Source: Cyanobacteria bacterium OH_CBB_238 (GTDB taxonomy: Bacteria; Cyanobacteriota; Vampirovibrionia; Gastranaerophilales; Gastranaerophilaceae). Taken from it: a stretch of 5,557 bases of DNA. Numbering within the stretch: the stretch's first letter is position 1; each line of letters starts with the position of its first letter. Under the pieces are notes generated by a model. The model was not told the DNA's origin. It searched no databases and saw only the letters and a program-made list of their open reading frames with translations. Where the stretch lies: assembly GCA_023409995.1 (NCBI GenBank), contig JAEYQN010000082.1, forward strand, positions 1 through 5,557. The letters are read 5' to 3'. This document shows positions 1 to 5,557 of this stretch, in pieces. The position numbers and the translations under genes were made by a program.

Positions 1-2
1 TA

Positions 3-392
3 CCTAGTTCTTTATTGGTAACATCTTGTTCTAAAACAAAATTAGTAAAAAAGGGATATCCTAAAGACCTTTATCATGGTAAAATCAATAAATTATTTTA
101 TAAATTTGTTGAAAATAACAATTTAGATTATGGTATTATTTCTGATAAATATGGATTACATATGTTCGATGAAAATCTTCCTTATTATGATATACACCCC
201 AGTAGTTTATCTTATGCTCAAAAAAAGGATCTTGGAGCTAAAATAAGGGAAAAAATTAAAAATTATGGATATAAAGATATTATTTTCTATTATCCGAGCC
301 CATTACTATCTAAACCTTATTTTGAGATGTTATGGTACTCTAAATTGTCAGTTTATTATCTTTCAACAATATCTCTAATTGAAAGATTATAG
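3..392 (+). CDS. DUF6884-like protein, 5'-truncated by the window edge
   Basis: Small protein of unknown biochemical function, about 130 residues visible. The motif VTSCSKTKL near the visible N-terminus follows a hydrophobic strand (SLLVTSC). It is followed by DLYHGKINKLF and ISDKYGLH, then an acidic and Tyr-containing stretch (DENLPYYDIH). This matches my memory of DUF6884-type proteins: hydrophobic-x-CSxxK, then LY-G/S, then SAKYGL, then a D...Y motif. The C-terminal part alternates helix and strand (KDIIFYYPSPLL), consistent with a compact alpha/beta fold. No signal peptide or membrane segment is visible. A TTG at 15 could be read as a start, but the frame stays open to the left edge (P-S-S-L-L before V-T-S-C), no ribosome binding site can be seen, and starting at 15 would cut the first beta strand, so I treat the gene as partial. 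It is convergent with the giant ATPase gene and overlaps it by 6 bp at the stops. The family assignment is from motif memory only. The CS-x-x-K motif also recalls the archaeosine synthase CSxxKP motif, a distant and unproven resemblance. Confidence 0.72.
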   Translation, partial: PSSLLVTSCSKTKLVKKGYPKDLYHGKINKLFYKFVENNNLDYGIISDKYGLHMFDENLPYYDIHPSSLSYAQKKDLGAKIREKIKNYGYKDIIFYYPSPLLSKPYFEMLWYSKLSVYYLSTISLIERL

Positions 393-3300
393 AAGTGAAA
401 ATCCTCTCTGCAGGATCTTTTTAGAAATTAAACCTTCAAAACCATTATCGATTGAGTTATTATCCAAGCTATTTTTCATTGCTTCTGTTTTTATTTTATC
501 GTATGTTAACCATTGAGATTTTCCTGTCATGTATCTAATTATTTCTAAAATGGCTTTTTCATCTTCAGTTAAGATTTTCTTAATTAAATTATCTAATTTG
601 TTCTTTATTTCATTCATTTTAGATTTAATCTCTAATGCATTAAAATCTGTTTCTAAAGCAGATGAAGAATTAATTAACTCAAATTTTTTAATTTCCAAGT
701 TTATTTCTTTTATATCATCGGAATTCAATTTATTTGATATTATTTCAATAATTTCTTTTAAATTATAAAGGCCATCTATATTTTCTTTTTGGAAATCTTC
801 CCAAGGACTTTCTATTCTTTTTTTGTAATTTCTTTTCAAGGTTTTAATCCAGTTTTGGATATGGAATCCAGGGCTACTTTCTTCATCTTGCTTAATATCA
901 TCTGGAGTCGTGTTTTTATATTCATTTTCAATTCTTAAAATTTTTTCCTTGAATTTTTCGGCTTCGGCTTCTAATTTTCCATAATTAAAAACTGATTCTA
1001 TAGTTTTAAAATCTTTTTTATGAGTTTTAATTAAATTTACTAGTTGGGGCTCATTTTTTCGTGCTTCTTCCGTGAAAATGATATCTTTCATTATAGATTG
1101 ATATTTATCTTTTATTTCACCAATTTTATTTTCAGAGATTTTTTCTATTTCTGAAAGACTAATATAATCAAATTCTTGCAATTTACCCTCTTTAGGTAGA
1201 TTAAATTCCTTTAATTCTTGATGAGCTCTATAAGAAATTACATATTCTTCAGAAGTATCTAAGGATGAATAATGGTTTTCTAAATCTTTGAAATCTTGAT
1301 CTATTCTGTCAAATTTCCTTTTATTTTCTGATAAACTATCATTAATTTTATTATATGTTTTATAAAACTCATTATGTAGTTCTTTTAATTTATAAAGCCT
1401 TAAATTATAGTGATGTGCTTCTGAAGGGTCTTTGGTGTAGTAACTATAGCTAAATTCTGTTTCATCAACCTCTTCACTTAATTGCTGAAGTTCATCATCA
1501 CTAATTTCCTTTTTGTAAAATTCATTAAATTCATTAAAATTATTAATTAGATCTTTATATTCCTCTATGCTAATTTTTCCTTCTGTAATTTTCAAATTAA
1601 GCCTATTTGAACAACTATCTATAATTTGATCAAATGTTTTATCAATTTTGGACATTTTCTTCTGAATATTACTATGTAAGTCTTCCCCTTCATCATAAGC
1701 AGCTTTAATCTGAGTACTAAATTTTGAATATTGTTCTAGAACTTTCTTAATAAGGTTAACTTTTATAAATATTTCGCTATTTGAATTTGATGAATATTTG
1801 GACTTTTTAATGATAGTAAATAAATTATCAACGTATTCAGATATTTCTTTTACCAAAATTAAGCGTTTTTCTCTGGATTTTGAAACAAAAAAATGCCCAT
1901 ATTTCTTAAATTTATCTTGATCAATATCTGATTTAAATTCATTATATAATTTTTCTACTTCTATTAATTCTTTTTTATTATCTAAAAGAACATAATTTTT
2001 ACCTTTTTCAGCTATAATGCCTTTATAAATTAAAATATTGATAAATAAATCTTTAATGATATTTCCTTTCTTTTCCTTCAATATTAAAGATTTTTTAATC
2101 TTATCTAAAGAAGCTTTATTGTTATTTTTAATTATTTCCAAAATTTTTGTTTCCACAGGATGTTCTTTTACATAAAATTTAGAGTCAGTTGTTCCTAATA
2201 ATCCGTAACTAAATAAATTGTTAGACAGTTTAACAATAATATCATTAGATTCAAAATCAGAACCTATAATTCCTGATTTTTGATTATATATTCTAAACTT
2301 TAATACATTTTCTTCATTCTTTTTAAAAATATCCTCTGAACTATTAGGTTCATTTAAATAATTCATATACAGTTTTAAACAATCCGCTAATTGTTTCATG
2401 CTATTTGAAGTTGATATTTGCTCTACTACTAGGCCTTGTTCTGTTTGATATTTAACCCAATCTTTTATTTTAGAATCAAATAATAACTCTTTTTGAACGA
2501 TACTACGCATTTCAGATTTCAATAGTTCTTTATCGATATTATAACCTTCATTACAAGCTAATTCGGTACATATTAAAACTTTAGCTATTTTAGGATGAAG
2601 ATTAACACTTATAATTTTGTTTTTTCCTTCTTCATCTAACTCTTTATATGACATCAATTTGCTAGCTTTAAAAGAGAAATCTCCACTGTACAATAGTATA
2701 GTAGCGTGGACTTGAGAATTATTAGCCATATATTCATCAATAAATTCTATATTTTCCTGCTTAACATTACCATTCACAGTATAAATAAGCACTTTAAATT
2801 TTGTCTCTGTTTCGTCAATTAAATCGATAACAGGTAGTGGGGGATTTAAAGATCCTTTAATACTAAATAATCCGGAATATTTCAATAAATTTAAAAAAGA
2901 GTTAGATATATGCTTTTCGTAATAATTAGATAAGTTTTTATTCACTTTTCTCCATAAATCTAATTTTATTTCTCTGTTGGGGATGAATTTTAAATTCTCA
3001 GGTATTGGAGTGGGGTAGATCAAATTCAAAGTTAAATCTGAAGCAATATATACGTGTTTATCAGATGTAATTTCTTTAAATCTATTTGAGATTTTTAAAG
3101 CAATTGTATCATCAATTTCATCTTCAAAAAATGTTTTTACGTTTTCTTTTTCGATAGGTAAATAAATTTGACTATTAAGATTATTATCATTGTCAAGCTC
3201 AAAGAAAGTGATTCTATCCTCAAAATTTGAAAGATATTCTGTATAATTGCCTATAACAATCATATCTTTACCATTTTTATCTGTTTTTATATATTTTTCT

Positions 3301-4616
3301 TTTAATGTTCCAAACACGTCTTTTAATCCAGTTTGTTCATCAAGTTTTGATAAAGTAATTATTGGCCTAACAATATCTGTTTTACTACTTATATTGTCAT
3401 TAATAATGTTTAAAGCAATACCTATCAATGATTCGTCGTAATTAGTTTTCTCAGATAGATATTCTTTAGTAATGGGACGATTTTCCGCGATAAAAATTTT
3501 GAATAAATCTACTGACAAAATACCAAATTCTTCTTCAACTTGATCTTCTAAATAGTTTAAAATTCTGTAAAATGTATCGTGTTCAATGCAAGGTGTATAA
3601 TTATTAAATAAAAAAACAGAATTATGCTCTAAAAATCTAATTAAATTTTTATAGTTTAAAACCTCCAGTTCACCATCTTTTTCAAGACTTTTAAATAAGC
3701 TTATAAAGAGTTTTCGAAGATTACGCAAGTTTCTATGACTTACTCTGAGTAAAGTGTTAAACAATCCATAATTTTCTATAGGATATGGATTGGGAATATT
3801 TCCATAATACAATTGATTTTCAAGGAGTCCTTTAAGATAAAATATACCTTCTTTCCTGCGAATTTCTTTTAAGTTTACAATTTTTAATCTACTTAAAAAT
3901 CCTCCCGCTATTTGATTTATAGATTCATTTGTCTCAAATTTATAAAGTGCTTCAGGAGTAAGAGCAATGACAAGATGTAAAGATCCTTCAAATTTGCCAT
4001 CTGAATCAACAGGAGTGTATTGTCCATTAATGGTTTCTTTAATTCCTGATAAAACATCCCTGAGTATCTCAGGGTCATGATTTAAGATTTCTTCAAATTC
4101 ATCAAGAAAAACAAATATCTTCTTTTTTTCATCACCAACTAAATTTTGCAATGTGTTTTCCATATAAGCTTTGGGATCATTATATTCATTCAATTTAGGG
4201 ATCTTATTAATTATATCTTCAGAGGTTCTTTCTTCTTCTCTTATTGATTCACAAAGATTTACTAAAAACTTCAAAGAAATTAAATTAGTTTTATCTGTAA
4301 TTTGATTACATTCTTTATTTTTGTATAACTGAACCAAAGTAGATGTTGATGCAAATAATCCATAATTTCCATTATTTTCTAGATAAGGCTTAATAAACCT
4401 TGTATACGAATCAGTTTTTCCTTGGCCCCATTCTCCAATAATAGAAATGACAGTAGTACCTTCAGCATCATCTAATGAAATATTTATTGCATTCTGTAAT
4501 TCATTTATAAATTCTTCTCTACTTTCAATTTTAACATCATCATAACCTGGCAATGATGTTTTTGCTACACCAGTTACATCAGACGGTAACTTAAAATATA
4601 ATTTAGTAGTTTTCAT
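387..4616 (-). CDS. Giant P-loop ATPase with winged-helix-like, Mrr-like and coiled-coil regions
   Basis: Complete 1409-residue protein, not recognised as a named family. An AAA/STAND-like ATPase module fills about residues 30-310: Walker A GEWGQGKT at 61-68, Walker B IFVFLDEFEEI at 167-177 (D172, E173), a sensor-1-like strand LHLVIALT at 213-220, a possible arginine finger in GGFLSRL (R243), and a basic sensor-2-like helix RVSHRNLRNLRKLF at 291-304. A winged-helix-like segment follows at about 366-410. Residues 570-665 have the layout of an Mrr-type nuclease fold with degenerate active-site positions. A second winged-helix-like segment lies at about 818-878. Residues 880-1350 are rich in Lys/Glu and probably coiled coil or long helices. 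A last winged-helix-like segment spans about 1350-1409. No signal peptide or membrane segment is seen, so it is presumably cytoplasmic and DNA-associated. The ATG at 4616 is supported by AGGAGG 8 nt upstream and by the TAATG junction with the HerA gene. The ATPase is probably active because both Walker motifs are intact. A role in anti-invader defence is inferred from the HerA partner, not demonstrated. Confidence 0.93.
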   Translation of the reverse strand: MKTTKLYFKLPSDVTGVAKTSLPGYDDVKIESREEFINELQNAINISLDDAEGTTVISIIGEWGQGKTDSYTRFIKPYLENNGNYGLFASTSTLVQLYKNKECNQITDKTNLISLKFLVNLCESIREEERTSEDIINKIPKLNEYNDPKAYMENTLQNLVGDEKKKIFVFLDEFEEILNHDPEILRDVLSGIKETINGQYTPVDSDGKFEGSLHLVIALTPEALYKFETNESINQIAGGFLSRLKIVNLKEIRRKEGIFYLKGLLENQLYYGNIPNPYPIENYGLFNTLLRVSHRNLRNLRKLFISLFKSLEKDGELEVLNYKNLIRFLEHNSVFLFNNYTPCIEHDTFYRILNYLEDQVEEEFGILSVDLFKIFIAENRPITKEYLSEKTNYDESLIGIALNIINDNISSKTDIVRPIITLSKLDEQTGLKDVFGTLKEKYIKTDKNGKDMIVIGNYTEYLSNFEDRITFFELDNDNNLNSQIYLPIEKENVKTFFEDEIDDTIALKISNRFKEITSDKHVYIASDLTLNLIYPTPIPENLKFIPNREIKLDLWRKVNKNLSNYYEKHISNSFLNLLKYSGLFSIKGSLNPPLPVIDLIDETETKFKVLIYTVNGNVKQENIEFIDEYMANNSQVHATILLYSGDFSFKASKLMSYKELDEEGKNKIISVNLHPKIAKVLICTELACNEGYNIDKELLKSEMRSIVQKELLFDSKIKDWVKYQTEQGLVVEQISTSNSMKQLADCLKLYMNYLNEPNSSEDIFKKNEENVLKFRIYNQKSGIIGSDFESNDIIVKLSNNLFSYGLLGTTDSKFYVKEHPVETKILEIIKNNNKASLDKIKKSLILKEKKGNIIKDLFINILIYKGIIAEKGKNYVLLDNKKELIEVEKLYNEFKSDIDQDKFKKYGHFFVSKSREKRLILVKEISEYVDNLFTIIKKSKYSSNSNSEIFIKVNLIKKVLEQYSKFSTQIKAAYDEGEDLHSNIQKKMSKIDKTFDQIIDSCSNRLNLKITEGKISIEEYKDLINNFNEFNEFYKKEISDDELQQLSEEVDETEFSYSYYTKDPSEAHHYNLRLYKLKELHNEFYKTYNKINDSLSENKRKFDRIDQDFKDLENHYSSLDTSEEYVISYRAHQELKEFNLPKEGKLQEFDYISLSEIEKISENKIGEIKDKYQSIMKDIIFTEEARKNEPQLVNLIKTHKKDFKTIESVFNYGKLEAEAEKFKEKILRIENEYKNTTPDDIKQDEESSPGFHIQNWIKTLKRNYKKRIESPWEDFQKENIDGLYNLKEIIEIISNKLNSDDIKEINLEIKKFELINSSSALETDFNALEIKSKMNEIKNKLDNLIKKILTEDEKAILEIIRYMTGKSQWLTYDKIKTEAMKNSLDNNSIDNGFEGLISKKILQRGFSLL
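390..569 (-). other. C-terminal winged-helix-like region of the giant ATPase
   Basis: The last 60 residues (1350-1409) begin with an acidic cap and a long helix (EDEKAILEIIRYM). A short break follows, then WLTYDKIKTEAM, then a helix ending SIDNGFEGLISKKILQRG, and a final short strand FSLL. The pattern of helix, 'Y/I-x-x-I' helix, recognition-type helix with G-x-E-x-L-I-x-x-K-I-L, then a wing is typical of winged-helix domains in archaeal regulators and MarR/ORC-like proteins. Similar patterns occur at residues 366-410 (LFKIFIAENRPITKEYLSEK onward) and 818-878 (TKILEIIKNNNKASLDKIKK onward). This is pattern recognition only. DNA binding or protein contact are both possible roles. Confidence 0.45.
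401..422 (+). terminator. Weak stem-loop plus T-run after the DUF6884-like gene
   Basis: A 5-bp stem (ATCCT 401-405 with AGGAT 412-416) with a 6-nt loop is followed by C and five T residues (418-422), starting 8 nt after the + strand stop. It resembles a short intrinsic terminator, and in archaea the U-run alone can act as one. It lies inside the C-terminal codons of the opposing giant gene (the QRGF region), so coding constraint or chance may explain it. The stem is short. Confidence 0.3.
2622..2909 (-). other. Degenerate Mrr-like nuclease fold inside the giant ATPase (candidate)
   Basis: Residues 570-665 of the giant protein. A helix with F-x-x-LL-x-x-x-G spacing (FLNLLKYSGLF, 574-584) is followed by VIDLID (596-601), a strand KFKVLIYTV (606-614), a helix QENIEFIDEYM (620-630), then a strand and loop HATILLYSGDFSFKASKL (637-654). 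Mrr-type restriction-endonuclease domains run in this order: F..LL...G, the catalytic D in (I)D(L)I, a strand carrying Q/E-x-K, a helix, then a strand ending in a 'sgF...A..L' element. Here the Asp is kept (D598 or D601), but the expected Q-x-K reads L-I-Y (610-612), so cleavage activity is unlikely. The fold assignment is by eye and needs profile comparison. A chance match of an alpha/beta region is possible. Confidence 0.4.
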
Positions 4617-4630
4617 TAGAAAGTCCTCCT
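4616..4630 (-). promoter_or_regulatory. Shine-Dalgarno and TAATG coupling site for the giant ATPase gene
   Basis: Read on the minus strand, AGGAGG (bases 4630-4625) stands 8 nt before the ATG at 4616-4614. The HerA stop TAA (4618-4616) shares its last base with that ATG, giving TAATG. The Shine-Dalgarno is formed by two consecutive AGG arginine codons in HerA's last residues (LRRTF-stop). Ribosomes finishing HerA end almost exactly on the next start, which is the standard arrangement for translational coupling and suggests that the two proteins are made together. Confidence 0.88.
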
Positions 4631-5557
4631 AAGATCCCATAACTTTTTAACTACAAATGTAGTACCTGCATCGTGTGAAAATATACGTTCTTCTCCAGGA
4701 ATTTGTAATAATAATGGAAATGGGAGTCTATTCATTTGTCCGGTTAAAATCAATTCTCCCTGATTTAGTCTTGTTAATCTATTCCCTATAGATGGTGGGA
4801 GGCCTCCAGTCGCACTATTAACGTAGGATACATCTTCTGGAGATATTCTATGAATAAAAAAAGTATTACACATTGATAATACTATTCTATCTACAAATGA
4901 AGGGCGTTGAGTTACTAAACATAATGAAAGGCCAAATTTTCTGCCTTGTGTTGCTATTATCGATAATTTATTTTTCGCCAGGCTTGAACCAACAGGATAG
5001 GATTTATCTGGGATAAAATTCTGGGCTTCTTCAATTAAAAATATAAGATATCTGCTGCCTTCTTTTATTTTATAATTGGTAAATTCGCGGAATAAGAAAG
5101 ATGCTAAATATGTCATGACTAGCTGTTTAGTTTGTATTTCTACTCCCGTCGCACCATCTTCTGAGAAATCTATTATTGCTATTCCGCCTTCGCTTGTTAT
5201 TTTATCAATGAAATCCTTCTTAGTGATTTCTGAATCTTCAGAAAGTAAGTGATATTCTCTTTCTATTTCTACAAATTTTTCTAATGCTCTTTGAATGGCT
5301 TTTTTTGATTGTGCAGCAATTTTATTTGTATTAAAGTTTTCTAATACTTCCAAGAGTTTATTAAATTCATTTCTTTCAGCGAATAGTTTATGCATTGATT
5401 TACAATTTAATTCATCTTTCATATGTTCTAATAAATTTACTATTCCTGTTAATTGGATTTCAGATCCTTCAAGAGTGCCTTTATAATACATAATTATGGT
5501 TTCAGCTAATTCTCTGGGTGATAAAACATCTAAATGTATTCCTAATGAATATTCATC
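4616..5557 (-). CDS. HerA-family ATPase, C-terminal part (5' end beyond window)
   Basis: FtsK/HerA-superfamily hexameric DNA-translocating ATPase, of which only the last 313 residues are visible. Counting from the Met at 5491, the core strand GIAIIDFS (103-110) precedes helix LVMTYLASFLFREF. Walker B is YLIFLIEEAQNFIP (148-161), with Gln where many HerA proteins have His. Next come KLSIIATQGRKFGLSLCLVTQRP (175-197), containing the Arg-finger-type GRKFG and the TQRP sensor, then VDRIVLSMCNTFFIHRI, the typical HerA 'vl.qcnt..i.ri' block, and GELILTG. The Met at 5491 is not the start: 22 more codons are open to the window edge (ending DEYSLGIHLDVLSPRELAET before it) and no ribosome binding site is evident there. 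The HAS-barrel and Walker A should lie to the right of the window. Archaeal housekeeping HerA is usually near nurA, mre11 and rad50. None is visible, and the gene is instead coupled to a giant ATPase, pointing to a specialised paralogue. The family call is firm, but the function of this copy is inferred. Confidence 0.92.
   Translation of the reverse strand, partial: DEYSLGIHLDVLSPRELAETIIMYYKGTLEGSEIQLTGIVNLLEHMKDELNCKSMHKLFAERNEFNKLLEVLENFNTNKIAAQSKKAIQRALEKFVEIEREYHLLSEDSEITKKDFIDKITSEGGIAIIDFSEDGATGVEIQTKQLVMTYLASFLFREFTNYKIKEGSRYLIFLIEEAQNFIPDKSYPVGSSLAKNKLSIIATQGRKFGLSLCLVTQRPSFVDRIVLSMCNTFFIHRISPEDVSYVNSATGGLPPSIGNRLTRLNQGELILTGQMNRLPFPLLLQIPGEERIFSHDAGTTFVVKKLWDLRRTF

Noticed and set aside
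220..226. Run of seven A residues in the DUF6884-like gene as a programmed frameshift site
   Set aside because: The reading frame continues intact through it to a sensible stop, and A-runs are common at this base composition.
250..263. T-rich run on the minus strand as a terminator for the operon
   Set aside because: It lies about 125 nt past the giant gene's stop inside another coding region, with no stem. It may work as an archaeal oligo-U terminator, but nothing distinguishes it from background AT richness.
529..768. Open frame of 79 codons on the + strand
   Set aside because: It lies wholly opposite the giant gene's helical C-terminal part. Its Phe/Ile/Ser-rich product is what the antisense of Lys/Glu/Asn-rich codons gives, and there is no ribosome binding site.
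3247..3441. Open frame of 64 codons on the + strand with a hydrophobic stretch
   Set aside because: It is antisense to a continuous coding region, and its apparent membrane character is an artefact of the complement of Lys/Asp-rich codons.
4353..4367. NYGLF peptide at residues 84-88, repeated at 282-286, as a sign of domain duplication
   Set aside because: Only five residues match and the flanking sequence differs (NYGLFAS versus NYGLFNT), so chance is the simplest explanation.
5295..5486. Open frame of 63 codons on the + strand
   Set aside because: It is antisense to the HerA helical region, with no start signal or recognisable motif.
5489..5491. ATG as the HerA start
   Set aside because: The frame is open for 22 more codons to the window edge, no Shine-Dalgarno precedes it, and a HerA starting here would lack Walker A and the N-terminal barrel.
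1..5557. CRISPR arrays, tRNA or rRNA genes, insertion-sequence ends
   Set aside because: No regularly spaced direct repeats, no tRNA-like cloverleaf or GC-rich RNA island, and no transposase-like frame or terminal inverted repeats were seen. The window is almost entirely coding.

Overview
This is an AT-rich window (roughly a quarter to 30% GC by eye) with almost no non-coding DNA. It holds one complete giant gene flanked by two genes cut by the window edges. Arginine codons are mostly AGA/AGG, ATA is common for isoleucine, and the one visible ribosome binding site is a perfect AGGAGG. Together with a HerA-type ATPase, this suggests a low-GC archaeon such as a Methanobacteriales- or Methanococcales-like methanogen. 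That placement is an inference: a low-GC Firmicute or Fusobacterium is not excluded, because HerA relatives also occur in bacterial defence loci.

Layout. (1) At the left edge, on the + strand, is the 3' part of a small DUF6884-like protein gene (about 3-392). Its reading frame is open to the window edge. (2) On the minus strand, 387-4616 encodes a 1409-residue protein. It has an N-terminal P-loop ATPase domain, a winged-helix-like segment, a middle region laid out like an Mrr-type restriction-endonuclease fold without its catalytic Q-x-K, a second winged-helix-like segment, about 450 charged and largely helical residues, and a C-terminal winged-helix-like end. (3) Upstream of it on the minus strand, 4616-5557 encodes the C-terminal 313 residues of a HerA-family ATPase whose Walker A half lies beyond the right edge.

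The two minus-strand genes are one operon. HerA's stop and the giant protein's start share one base (TAATG), and a strong Shine-Dalgarno sits inside the last HerA codons, so the two are probably translationally coupled. The DUF6884-like gene converges on this operon and overlaps the giant gene tail-to-tail by 6 bp.

Interpretation. A HerA motor coupled to a very large P-loop ATPase with several DNA-binding-like modules, and with no NurA, Mre11 or Rad50 in view, looks like an accessory anti-invader or DNA-processing system rather than housekeeping end resection. The broad theme is shared with DndFGH-, Pbe-, BREX- and Dpd-type loci, but I cannot assign it to any of them from this window. The neighbours beyond both edges would decide.
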